NCBI GenBank assembly: GCA_964401355.1
Contig: CAYNYJ010000001.1
Coordinates: 12,820 to 76,819, forward strand
Direction of reading: 5' to 3'
DNA: 64,000 nt
Origin: SZUA-152 sp964401355
GTDB taxonomy: Bacteria > Pseudomonadota > Gammaproteobacteria > SZUA-152
In this document: piece by piece, positions 27,850 to 36,299 of the stretch
Layout: every line of letters starts with the position of its first letter
How positions within the stretch are numbered: the stretch's first letter is position 1
Translations under genes and position numbers: made by a program
The notes under the pieces: generated by a model
The model's input: the letters and a program-made list of their open reading frames with translations, nothing else
Told to the model about the DNA's origin: nothing
Databases searched by the model: none

Positions 27850-29805
27850 ATGGAAAAGATCTACTTGACCCTTGCTTTGGCTCCACTGGTTGGAGCAATT
27901 ATTGCTGGCCTGTTTGGTAAAAAGATTGGTCGTGCGGGCGCACACTGGGTAACTATCCTCGGTGTTGGAATTTCCTTTTTCTTGTCGGTACTGGTCTTCA
28001 AAGATGTGATAGTTGATGGCGCTGCGGTATTTAACGCTACGGTATACACGTGGGCAGTCAGTGATGGCATCCAGTTTGAAGTCGGTTTCTTGATCGATTC
28101 ACTGACTGCAGTGATGTTGGTTGTAGTCACTTTCGTTTCACTTATGGTGCATATTTATACCATTGGTTATATGCATGATGATGACGGGTATCAGCGCTTT
28201 TTCAGTTATATCTCGCTGTTTACTTTCTCCATGCTGATGTTGGTGATGGCCAATAACTTTATGCAGCTTTTCTTTGGCTGGGAAGCTGTGGGCCTAGTTT
28301 CATATTTGTTGATTGGCTTTTGGTATAAACGCGATACCGCAATATATGCCAACATGAAAGCTTTTTTGGTTAATCGAGTCGGTGATTTTGGGTTTTTGCT
28401 CGGTATTGCCGCGATTTTGATGTATTTCAATAGCCTGGATTATGCCGATGTATTTGCAGCGGTACCGGCGATGGTCGGTTTGACCATCGAGATTATTCCG
28501 GGAGTCGAGTGGTCAGTGATCACGGTCATTTGTATTTTGCTGTTTATTGGTGCCATGGGTAAATCTGCACAAGTCCCACTGCATGTTTGGCTGCCTGATT
28601 CAATGGAAGGCCCTACTCCTATTTCTGCGCTTATCCACGCAGCCACAATGGTAACCGCGGGAATTTTTATGGTGGCACGGATGTCGCCAATGTTTGAATA
28701 TTCCGAGACGGCACTGAGCTTTGTATTGGTTATCGGTGCGATTACTGCATTATTTATGGGCTTGTTGGGTATTATCCAAAATGACATCAAGCGTGTCATC
28801 GCATATTCTACTTTGTCACAATTGGGTTATATGACGGTCGCATTGGGTGTGTCAGCATACTCTGCGGGCATCTTTCATTTAATGACTCATGCTGCGTTTA
28901 AAGCTCTGTTGTTCCTGGGCGCAGGTTCAGTCATTATCGCGATGCACCATAAACAAGATATTCGTGAAATGGGTGGCATTAAAAAATACATGCCGATTAC
29001 CTATATCTGTATGTTAATCGGTTCATTGGCGTTGATTGGCTTCCCAGGATTTTCCGGATTCTTTTCAAAAGACGCGATCATTGAAGCAGTGCATGCTTCA
29101 ACGATTCCAGGTTCAAGTTTTGCTTACTTCGCAGTCGTCGCAGGTGTTTTCATCACCGCTTTCTACAGCTTTAGAATGTTTTTCCTAGTCTTTCATGGCG
29201 AAGAGCGTATGGATGATCATATCAAAGAACATCTGCATGAGCCCCCGAAGGTTGTTATTGTGCCGCTCATGTTGTTAGCGATTCCTTCGGTGATTGCGGG
29301 TGCTTTCTATATTGAGCCCATGTTATTTGGTGACCTGTTTAAAGATGCCATTTTTGTTAAACCCGAGCATGACGTACTCGCAAAGATTGGTGAACGTTAC
29401 ACGGGAGTCGGGAGTTTCATGGCTCACGGTGTTATGACACTACCTTTCTGGCTGGCTGTGGCGGGTGTTGGAACGGCTGCCTTCTTTTATTTGAAGCGCC
29501 CGGATATCCCGCTTATGATAAAAAACAAATTCTCGCTGATTTACACCGTGCTGGATCGGAAGTATGGCTTTGATGACTTTAATGATACGTTTTTTGCCGG
29601 CGGTGCGCGTGCTTTAGGACGTGTATTTTGGAATGTTGGTGATACGAAGATGATTGATGGCGTAATGGTGAATGGAACGGCGAAGGGTATCGGATGGATT
29701 TCTGGAAAAATACGTGCGATGCAAACGGGATATTTATATCACTATGCTTTTGTCATGATCATTGGTCTGTTAGCGATGATTAGCTGGATTTCTATTACTA
29801 ACTAG
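27850..29805 (+). CDS. nuoL: NADH-quinone oxidoreductase subunit L
   Basis: Largest antiporter-like subunit, with the long lateral helix along the membrane arm. The product is 651 residues from ATG 27850; it has the conserved FFGWEAVGLVSYLLIGFW segment, the key lysine regions (MGKSAQVPLHVWLPDSMEGPTP-type sequence) and a C-terminal helix. A TTG at 27844 sits at a better distance from GCGGAG (27832-27837) and would add two residues, the same ambiguity seen at nuoC. Confidence 0.95.
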   Translation: MEKIYLTLALAPLVGAIIAGLFGKKIGRAGAHWVTILGVGISFFLSVLVFKDVIVDGAAVFNATVYTWAVSDGIQFEVGFLIDSLTAVMLVVVTFVSLMVHIYTIGYMHDDDGYQRFFSYISLFTFSMLMLVMANNFMQLFFGWEAVGLVSYLLIGFWYKRDTAIYANMKAFLVNRVGDFGFLLGIAAILMYFNSLDYADVFAAVPAMVGLTIEIIPGVEWSVITVICILLFIGAMGKSAQVPLHVWLPDSMEGPTPISALIHAATMVTAGIFMVARMSPMFEYSETALSFVLVIGAITALFMGLLGIIQNDIKRVIAYSTLSQLGYMTVALGVSAYSAGIFHLMTHAAFKALLFLGAGSVIIAMHHKQDIREMGGIKKYMPITYICMLIGSLALIGFPGFSGFFSKDAIIEAVHASTIPGSSFAYFAVVAGVFITAFYSFRMFFLVFHGEERMDDHIKEHLHEPPKVVIVPLMLLAIPSVIAGAFYIEPMLFGDLFKDAIFVKPEHDVLAKIGERYTGVGSFMAHGVMTLPFWLAVAGVGTAAFFYLKRPDIPLMIKNKFSLIYTVLDRKYGFDDFNDTFFAGGARALGRVFWNVGDTKMIDGVMVNGTAKGIGWISGKIRAMQTGYLYHYAFVMIIGLLAMISWISITN

Positions 29806-29873
29806 TACCGCGAAGCTGTTATTCAAAACCGATAAACTAAAAAAAATATAAAGAAGAACAAAGGTTATTTTGC

Positions 29874-31391
29874 ATGTTTGCTGATTTGCCCCTGTTAAGT
29901 TTGGTTATTTGGGCGCCCATTATTGGTGGCGTGTTGGTGTTGTTTGCGAATAAAGAAGAGCAGGCGGCAACCGCAAAGATGATTGCTCTGGTCGCATCGA
30001 TTATCACGTTTTTATTAACCATTCCGCTGTACACCGGTTTTGATGTGTCGACGTATGAGATGCAGTTTGCTGAAAAAACGAACTGGATACCGCTATTCAA
30101 TATTAATTACCATCTCGGCATTGATGGTATTTCCATGCCCTTGATATTGCTGACCTCGTTTACCACGGTATTGGTGATCATTGCGGGTTGGGAAGTCATT
30201 AAGGTTAAAACGGCGCAGTACATGGCAGCATTCCTGATCATGGATGGATTAATGATCGGTGTGTTCTCTGCGTTGGATTCCATTCTGTTTTATGTCTTTT
30301 GGGAAGCAATGTTGATCCCGATGTTTTTGATCATTGGCATCTGGGGTGGGGAGCGGCGTGTTTACGCCACTATCAAATTCTTCATTTATACCTTCCTGGG
30401 TTCTGTGTTCATGCTGGTTGCTTTGATCTACATGTATACGCAATCTGGTACTTTTGGCATTCTCGATTTCCACGATATCAAGCTGGGAATGACAGAACAG
30501 ATTCTGATATTTATCGCTTTCTTACTGGCTTTTGCCGTAAAAGTGCCGATGTGGCCAGTGCATACGTGGCTGCCCGATGCCCACGTTGAAGCACCGACCG
30601 GGGGGTCTGTGATCCTGGCCGCAATCATGTTGAAAATGGGTGCTTACGGTTTTGTACGGTTTAGCATGCCCATTGCCCCAGATGCCTCACAGGCTCTCGA
30701 TTGGTTGATGATTACCCTGTCTTTGATTGCCATTGTGTACATTGCTTTTGTGGCTTTAGTACAAAAAGACATGAAAAAACTGATTGCCTACTCATCAATT
30801 TCGCACATGGGCTTTGTGACGCTCGGTTTCTTCATTGTGTATGCAATCGTCGAAAATACCGGCAGTGTGCAGGGTGCGGCCATGGGTATCGAAGGTGCAT
30901 TAGTACAAATGATTTCCCACGGCTTTATCTCAGGTGCACTGTTCCTCTGCATTGGTGTTATGTATGACCGGATGCATAGTCGATTGATTGATGACTATGG
31001 TGGTGTTGCAAACACCATGCCGGTATTTGCTGGATTAATGGTGTTTTTTGCCATGGCCAATGCAGGCTTGCCCGGCACTTCTGCTTTTGTGGGTGAATTC
31101 TTTGTTATCCTGGCCTCCTTTAAGGCTAATTTCTGGATCGCCTTTTTAGCGGCTAGCACGCTGATTTTTGGTGCGGCTTACACCCTATGGATGGTAAAGC
31201 GTGTCATCTTTGGTGAGATTGCTAACGAAAAAGTGGCTGCACTTAAAGATCTCAATAACCGTGAGTTTTTTGTCCTGGGAACACTTGCAGTTGCAGTATT
31301 ATTATTGGGTCTTTGGCCAGCGCCGCTGCTTGACGTCATGCACGTCACCGTAGATCACCTTGTGCAACAAATCACACAGTCGAAGTTATAA
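29874..31391 (+). CDS. nuoM: NADH-quinone oxidoreductase subunit M
   Basis: Antiporter-like proton-pumping subunit, 505 residues with about 14 membrane segments. Visible marks are FYVFWEAMLIPMFLIIGIWGG, containing the essential glutamate, and KVPMWPVHTWLPDAHVEAPT with the conserved lysine. It is followed two bases later by nuoN. Confidence 0.97.
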   Translation: MFADLPLLSLVIWAPIIGGVLVLFANKEEQAATAKMIALVASIITFLLTIPLYTGFDVSTYEMQFAEKTNWIPLFNINYHLGIDGISMPLILLTSFTTVLVIIAGWEVIKVKTAQYMAAFLIMDGLMIGVFSALDSILFYVFWEAMLIPMFLIIGIWGGERRVYATIKFFIYTFLGSVFMLVALIYMYTQSGTFGILDFHDIKLGMTEQILIFIAFLLAFAVKVPMWPVHTWLPDAHVEAPTGGSVILAAIMLKMGAYGFVRFSMPIAPDASQALDWLMITLSLIAIVYIAFVALVQKDMKKLIAYSSISHMGFVTLGFFIVYAIVENTGSVQGAAMGIEGALVQMISHGFISGALFLCIGVMYDRMHSRLIDDYGGVANTMPVFAGLMVFFAMANAGLPGTSAFVGEFFVILASFKANFWIAFLAASTLIFGAAYTLWMVKRVIFGEIANEKVAALKDLNNREFFVLGTLAVAVLLLGLWPAPLLDVMHVTVDHLVQQITQSKL

Positions 31392-31393
31392 TT

Positions 31394-32839
31394 ATGCAAA
31401 CCAGTTTCCAAATGCCAGATTTGATGCCGGCCATACCAGAGATATTTCTGCTCACAATGACCTGTATTATTTTGCTCATTGTTCCCTATCTTTCTGATAA
31501 AAATCGAGTATTCACCTACTTATTAAGCTTGGGAACATTGGCGGTAACCGCAGCACTAACCGTTGCCTTGCACACGCCTGAAACGGTGTACACATTTGAT
31601 GGTTCATTTGTCAGTGATACCATGGCCGATGTGTTGAAGGTCTTCGTATACCTTGTCACTGCCGTGGTGTTTATCTATTCACGTAAATATTTGCTGGATC
31701 GAGGTATCTTTAAAGGCGAATTTTATGTGCTAGGCCTGTTTGCTGTGTTGGGTATGATGGTGTTGATATCCGCGCATAGCATGTTGACGATGTACCTGGG
31801 TTTGGAACTGTTGTCTCTGACACTATACGCATTAGTTGCATTTCATCGTGATTCGCAAGATGCAACAGAGGCGGCAATGAAATACTTTGTTTTGGGTGCC
31901 TTGGCCTCTGGTATGTTGTTGTATGGCATGTCTTTGTTGTACGGCGTTACGGGTACGCTGGATATCGGTGGAGTGCATGCTGCAGCAGCGGGACTGGAAG
32001 GTTCTAAGAAGATTGTTTTAGGCCTCGGTCTGGTTTTTGTTATCGTCGGCATGGCCTTTAAACTCGGCGCCGTTCCATTCCATATGTGGATTCCGGATGT
32101 ATACCACGGAGCACCGACGGCGGTGACATTGTTTATTAGTACTGCGCCAAAAATTGCTGCGTTTGCGATGATGATGCGTTTACTGGTTGAAGGCTTGGGT
32201 GATATGCATGACCAGTGGCAGGATATTCTGATTATCATGGCGGTGTTGTCCATGGCCGTGGGTAATATTATTGCGATTGCACAGAGCAATATCAAACGCA
32301 TGCTGGCTTATTCCACAATTTCACATGTTGGTTTTTTACTACTGGGTATATTGGCAGGGACGCAAACGGGTTATACCGCTTCGATGTTTTACGTCATTGT
32401 CTATGCACTCATGGGAATGGGTGGTTTTGGCATGATTATTCTTATGAGTCGTGCAGGTTTTGAAGCCGATAAGTTGTCTGATTTCAAAGGACTAAATCAG
32501 CGCAGTCCGTGGTTTGCCTTTATCATGATGATTTTGATGTTCTCCATGGCCGGTGTACCACCAACGGTTGGCTTTTATGCGAAGTTTGCGGTGTTACAAG
32601 CGGTTATCGACGCAGACCTTATCTGGTTGGCTGTTGTTGCGGTGATCTTCTCAATTATCGGTGTTTTTTATTACTTACGCGTTATCAAATATATGTACTT
32701 TGATAAGGCCGAAGACACGCGGCCGATTGAGTCCAGTACGGATATGAAAGTGGTACTGTCCGCAAATGGCCTAGGTATTTTGTTTTTGGGGCTTGCTCCA
32801 AGCAGTTTGCTGGCAATGTGCGCGGCAGCCTTGGGCTAA
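31394..32839 (+). CDS. nuoN: NADH-quinone oxidoreductase subunit N
   Basis: Third antiporter-like subunit, 481 residues with about 14 membrane segments, including YLGLELLSLTLYALVAFHR and KLGAVPFHMWIPDVYHGAPT. It closes a complete 14-subunit operon in the order A to N with no inserted genes. A convergent hairpin at 32853-32882 separates it from moeA on the other strand. Confidence 0.97.
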   Translation: MQTSFQMPDLMPAIPEIFLLTMTCIILLIVPYLSDKNRVFTYLLSLGTLAVTAALTVALHTPETVYTFDGSFVSDTMADVLKVFVYLVTAVVFIYSRKYLLDRGIFKGEFYVLGLFAVLGMMVLISAHSMLTMYLGLELLSLTLYALVAFHRDSQDATEAAMKYFVLGALASGMLLYGMSLLYGVTGTLDIGGVHAAAAGLEGSKKIVLGLGLVFVIVGMAFKLGAVPFHMWIPDVYHGAPTAVTLFISTAPKIAAFAMMMRLLVEGLGDMHDQWQDILIIMAVLSMAVGNIIAIAQSNIKRMLAYSTISHVGFLLLGILAGTQTGYTASMFYVIVYALMGMGGFGMIILMSRAGFEADKLSDFKGLNQRSPWFAFIMMILMFSMAGVPPTVGFYAKFAVLQAVIDADLIWLAVVAVIFSIIGVFYYLRVIKYMYFDKAEDTRPIESSTDMKVVLSANGLGILFLGLAPSSLLAMCAAALG

Positions 32840-32852
32840 AAGCATCTGAACA

Positions 32853-32882
32853 GCAACGTCGGCGGGAGCTCCCTGGCGTTGC
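32853..32882. terminator. Hairpin between convergent nuoN and moeA
   Basis: Outer arms GCAACG (32853-32858) and CGTTGC (32877-32882) enclose the palindrome GGGAGCTCCC. It sits 14 bases after the nuoN stop and 38 bases from the moeA stop, so it could serve both strands, though neither side has a long T run. Confidence 0.5.
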
Positions 32883-32919
32883 CAAAGAATAAAATATTCG
32901 TGTGGTATTGGGCGATTGT

Positions 32920-34185
32920 TTAGATCATTCCAGCAAAGGCTTGTACTTTCACGTATTCCCCTGCTTCCACTACGCTGGCTTCCAGTGGTAGTTCAATAAA
33001 ACAATTTGCCTCGCTCATCGAGCGCAATATCCCGGAGCCTTGGGCGCCGGTGCTCTCGACCTGCATCTCACCGTTCTCATCGGTGCTAATGACACCTCGC
33101 TGAAATTCAAGACGGCCGATTCGTTTCTTCAATTTATGAACCATTTTTAAACGCAGGTATTTTGGGGCGACATCATCAATGCCCATCATGCGTAAAATAG
33201 CTGGCTGTACAAATTGGTAAAAGGTGACCATTGCAGAAACAGGATTTCCAGGCAGACCAAAAAACTGGCAGTGGTTAATCTGGCCAAAGGCCAGTGGCCG
33301 GCCCGGTTTCATGGCAATTTTCCAGAAGCCGATTTGGCCCAGTTTTTCCAGGGTTTCTTTAACGAAATCGGCTTCACCAACGGAGACGCCGCCAGTTGTC
33401 ACTAACACATCGGCTTTTTCGGTCGCGGTTGCAAAAGCCTCTTCAATAAGTTTACGGTTGTCGGGGATAATGCCCATGTCGATTATTTCAACATCGAGTC
33501 GGCGCATCATGCCATCGAGGGCATAACGGTTGCTGTCATAAATTTGTCCGTCCCCCAGAGGTTGTCCGACGCTGCATAATTCATCGCCCGTGGAGAAGAA
33601 GGCGACTTTGACCTTTCTGTACACGCAAGCGTCTGCATTTCCCATGGAGGCCAGCATACCAATATCGGCAGGGGTCAGGCGTTTACCCGCCTGAAAAACC
33701 GTATCGCCCTTGGCAAGGTCTTCTCCAGCCTGGCGAACATTCTGATTGACTTGATGGCCTGTCGTTATGGTAATAACAGCGCCTTCATGCTGCACGTGTT
33801 CTTGCATGATCACCGTATCGGTACCCGTGGGTATCTTTCCGCCAGTCATAATACGTGCGCATTCGCCAGGCAATATAGTGATATCCAACGGGTTTCCAGC
33901 CATTATCGTGCCAACGACTTTCAGTTGTGTGGTGCCACTCATAGGGATGTCGGCAGCTGAAATAGCGTAACCATCCATTGCAGAATTAATGTGGGCAGGC
34001 ACGTTGATGCTTGATTTTACCGCTTCAGCCAAAATACGATTAAGTGCTTCTCGTATCGGCAAGCGTTCTATCTCAACAACATGTTGGACAGCCTCAAGTA
34101 TTTTGTTGCGGGCTTGTTCGACGTTCAAGGCGGTGGGGTCAGATTCGTCGCAGCCGGGCAGGGTAGGGGATGTGTTATCAGACAT
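32920..34185 (-). CDS. moeA: Molybdopterin molybdenumtransferase
   Basis: Inserts molybdate into adenylylated molybdopterin to form molybdenum cofactor. The 421-residue protein has MoeA domains in order, with SAMDGYAI (MPT-binding region), the MoaB-like core with TTGGVSVGEADF, and LPGNPVSAMVTFYQFV, then the C-terminal beta-barrel. The ATG at 34185 is chosen; a GTG at 34191 is two codons upstream. The start overlaps the mobB stop by 8 bases, so both belong to a greB-mobA-mobB-moeA unit. Confidence 0.94.
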   Translation of the reverse strand: MSDNTSPTLPGCDESDPTALNVEQARNKILEAVQHVVEIERLPIREALNRILAEAVKSSINVPAHINSAMDGYAISAADIPMSGTTQLKVVGTIMAGNPLDITILPGECARIMTGGKIPTGTDTVIMQEHVQHEGAVITITTGHQVNQNVRQAGEDLAKGDTVFQAGKRLTPADIGMLASMGNADACVYRKVKVAFFSTGDELCSVGQPLGDGQIYDSNRYALDGMMRRLDVEIIDMGIIPDNRKLIEEAFATATEKADVLVTTGGVSVGEADFVKETLEKLGQIGFWKIAMKPGRPLAFGQINHCQFFGLPGNPVSAMVTFYQFVQPAILRMMGIDDVAPKYLRLKMVHKLKKRIGRLEFQRGVISTDENGEMQVESTGAQGSGILRSMSEANCFIELPLEASVVEAGEYVKVQAFAGMI

Positions 34186-34726
34186 GCTCACACTCAGTCG
34201 TTGTTAAATTAAAATACCGGAGAATAAACTGAAATATTTCTTTGGCATTGTTTAAGTCCAGGCAGGGAATTTTACCATCAAATTCGTACACGGCATCAGT
34301 GGCCACGGCAATAATATTTGAACCGGAGGTCGTGATGGAGGCTGGTTTATGCCCGGAACGATATAATGCAATTTTCGGATAGTCCTCATGTTTGAATCCC
34401 TCCACCAGAACAAGGTCTACCCGTGTCGGGTCAATATGCTCCAATAAGGAACCTAACTCCACATCGTTGTTGTCGGGAGTATTTTCTGTAATAAGCGCCC
34501 AGCGATATTTCGATGCAATGAGCATTTGATCGGCACCCGCCATGCGTAACTCATAACTGTCTTTGCCAGGTTTATCGATTTCGAAGTCATGATGAGAATG
34601 TTTTATGACAGCCACTCGAATACCGGATTGCTTGAACAGGGAAATGAGCGTGATGAGTAGTGTTGTTTTTCCGGTGCCACTGGGAGCCACAAATCCCACG
34701 ACAGGCAAGGTGGTATTCATCGGCAT
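34178..34726 (-). CDS. mobB: Molybdopterin-guanine dinucleotide biosynthesis adaptor MobB
   Basis: GTP-binding P-loop protein that assists MobA in attaching GMP to molybdenum cofactor. The 182-residue product has a P-loop APSGTGKTT (residues 14-22), the KHSHHDFEIDKPGKDS segment and DLVLVEGFKHEDYPKI typical of MobB. It is a stand-alone MobB, not fused to MoeA or MobA. It starts 8 bases after mobA and overlaps moeA. Confidence 0.95.
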   Translation of the reverse strand: MPMNTTLPVVGFVAPSGTGKTTLLITLISLFKQSGIRVAVIKHSHHDFEIDKPGKDSYELRMAGADQMLIASKYRWALITENTPDNNDVELGSLLEHIDPTRVDLVLVEGFKHEDYPKIALYRSGHKPASITTSGSNIIAVATDAVYEFDGKIPCLDLNNAKEIFQFILRYFNLTTTECEHV

Positions 34727-34734
34727 ATTGTTAC

Positions 34735-35373
34735 CTAATCTCCAGAAGCTTTGTGCAATACTGATTGTGCTTCTTGCAGCTCACCAGTGGTATTAATATT
34801 TTTAAAACTCTTATATTCATCTGAGAAATCGACCACCGTGTGAGGCAGACTGGTGACCCACGTTTCTACTTTACGTTGACCTGAACTCAGATAGTCCTGT
34901 AATGAGACGATGAGGTTGGGCGCATAAAGCCCAAAAAGCGGTTGTAGCCGAGTGCCGTCATGTGGAATAACTGCAGATATTTTTTTGACGGCGGCTGAGT
35001 TTAACAAACGGTTGGCAAGATCGGTCGGCAGCAATGGGGCATCACAGGGAATGACGAGCAGGGGAAGCTTGTTTGAATATTCCAGCCCACACAAAATACC
35101 GGCGAGTGGCCCTTGAAAACCATCAAGGCTGTCTTGCAGAACAGTGAACCCGTATTGACGATATTGTTCGATATTTCTATTGGCGCTGATAAAAATTTCA
35201 TTCACCTGTGGTTGCAATTTTGTAATGCAGTGTTCGATCAAACACTTGCTTTCAAAGAGGATCAAGCCTTTATCCTCGCCTCCCATGCGTTTTCCACGTC
35301 CACCGGCTAGTATTAAACCATTAACCTTGGTTGCATTATTTGCATCCCATTTTTTCACTGCAGTATTCATCAT
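34735..35373 (-). CDS. mobA: Molybdenum cofactor guanylyltransferase
   Basis: Transfers GMP from GTP to Mo-molybdopterin, producing the bis-MGD cofactor used by DMSO-reductase-family enzymes. The 212-residue nucleotidyltransferase carries the signature LILAGGRGKRMGGEDKGL near residue 20, a GFQGPLAGILCGLE segment and PCDAPLLP with the metal-binding aspartate. Its presence implies that the cell has bis-MGD enzymes, although none is in this window. Confidence 0.95.
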   Translation of the reverse strand: MMNTAVKKWDANNATKVNGLILAGGRGKRMGGEDKGLILFESKCLIEHCITKLQPQVNEIFISANRNIEQYRQYGFTVLQDSLDGFQGPLAGILCGLEYSNKLPLLVIPCDAPLLPTDLANRLLNSAAVKKISAVIPHDGTRLQPLFGLYAPNLIVSLQDYLSSGQRKVETWVTSLPHTVVDFSDEYKSFKNINTTGELQEAQSVLHKASGD

Positions 35374-35391
35374 TCAGTACTCGGTGGCGTA

Positions 35392-35904
35392 TCAATCAAA
35401 GTTTCCATTATCATAATCTATGGCAACAACGAACATGGCCACTTCACCACTTGGTGTGTGAACCAGGATTTCGTCTCCAACGGACTTTTTCATCAGTGCA
35501 GTTGCCACAGGAGAGTCGATACTGATATATCCTTGTGCCGGGTCAATTTCGTCGGGGCCAACTATTCGATATCGTTGAATATTTTCCATTTCATCCTTTA
35601 GTTTGACCCAGGCTCCGAAATAGATGCTGCTGGGATCACGGGGCGCGCTGTCAACAACGGTAATATGGTCTAATCGCTGCCGTAAAAAGCGTACACGGCG
35701 GTCAATTTCCCGCAACTGTTTTTTGCCATAAATGTACTCGGCATTTTCGGAGCGATCCCCTTGCGCGGCTGCCTCGCGCACGGCTTGCGTGACCTTGGGC
35801 CGCTGCTGCTTCCACAAAAAATTGAGTTCCTCTTCCAGGCGACGATGGCCCTCGGGAGTAATGTATTTAGAACCCGGTTTTTGTGGTGGACGATATCGGC
35901 CCAT
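35392..35904 (-). CDS. greB: Transcription elongation factor GreB
   Basis: Transcript-cleavage factor for backtracked RNA polymerase, related to GreA but acting on longer backtracks. The 170-residue protein has the coiled coil with the acidic tip region QGDRSENAEYIYGKKQLREID and the FKBP-like domain with DSPVATALMKKSVGDE. The basic N-terminal YRPPQKPGSKYIT extension is typical of GreB. mobA starts 18 bases downstream, an unusual partner that suggests read-through. Confidence 0.96.
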   Translation of the reverse strand: MGRYRPPQKPGSKYITPEGHRRLEEELNFLWKQQRPKVTQAVREAAAQGDRSENAEYIYGKKQLREIDRRVRFLRQRLDHITVVDSAPRDPSSIYFGAWVKLKDEMENIQRYRIVGPDEIDPAQGYISIDSPVATALMKKSVGDEILVHTPSGEVAMFVVAIDYDNGNFD

Positions 35905-35943
35905 AACTGTTTCCTAAAAAGTGTTGTCTCTCTGATTCGAATT

Positions 35944-35971
35944 CTCTGTAATGATACACATCATTGCAGAG
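35944..35971. promoter_or_regulatory. Palindrome upstream of greB
   Basis: Arms CTCTGTAATGAT (35944-35955) and ATCATTGCAGAG (35960-35971) match at 11 of 12 positions around ACAC. It lies 40 to 67 bases upstream of the greB start on the opposite side from merA. The inner AATGAT/ATCATT halves resemble Fur-box halves but their spacing (4 bp) is not that of a standard Fur site. Confidence 0.45.
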
Positions 35972-36046
35972 ATTTGGTGATTGCTGAGCTGTGTAACACC
36001 GGACATTCGGGTACATCTTTTCAAATTGTGGTTCTAGCGATAGCTC

Positions 36047-36078
36047 TTGACTCTGTTGTGGGGTACGGAGCCTAAAAT
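36047..36078 (+). promoter_or_regulatory. MerR-type promoter and operator of merA
   Basis: TTGACT (36047-36052) and TAAAAT (36073-36078) are separated by 20 bp, the overlong spacer typical of MerR-family activated promoters. The spacer ends GGTACGGAG, matching the right half of the classical mer operator (GTACGGA), while the left half CTCTGTT is degenerate. A mercury-responsive MerR is encoded 1.8 kb downstream, after merA. Transcription would start about 36085, leaving a ~210-base leader before merA. Confidence 0.65.
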
Positions 36079-36107
36079 AGCGACAGAATGTCCATCTGCC
36101 GCAAGGA

Positions 36108-36299
36108 ATGGCACTACAGAAAATTCGTCAGGGGCGGGCGTTAAGGAGCCAGTCCTGGCGGATAACGACAAAAAATATGCGCAATGGATTATTGGTGACC
36201 CGGACTATTACAGGCATGGCGGCCCTCAGCGCGTGCAGCTGTGGGTTGTTTGACCGTTGCCACGAAGATGGCAGGTTAGCCATTGAGGCTAAATTATGA
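36108..36299 (+). CDS. Possible short leader ORF ahead of merA
   Basis: A 63-codon reading frame whose TGA overlaps the merA ATG in ATGA, the pattern of coupled genes. From the internal ATG at 36177 it would encode about 40 residues with a lipobox-like AALSAC. Ribosome-binding sites for both starts are weak and I recognise no family. It occupies the place of merT/merP in classical mer operons but resembles neither. It may be a relic or not translated. Confidence 0.2.
   Translation: MALQKIRQGRALRSQSWRITTKNMRNGLLVTRTITGMAALSACSCGLFDRCHEDGRLAIEAKL

Noticed and set aside
36047..36253. Frame of 68 codons upstream of merA
   Set aside because: Its start codon is part of the -35 box of the merA promoter, so it would not be transcribed with its start.
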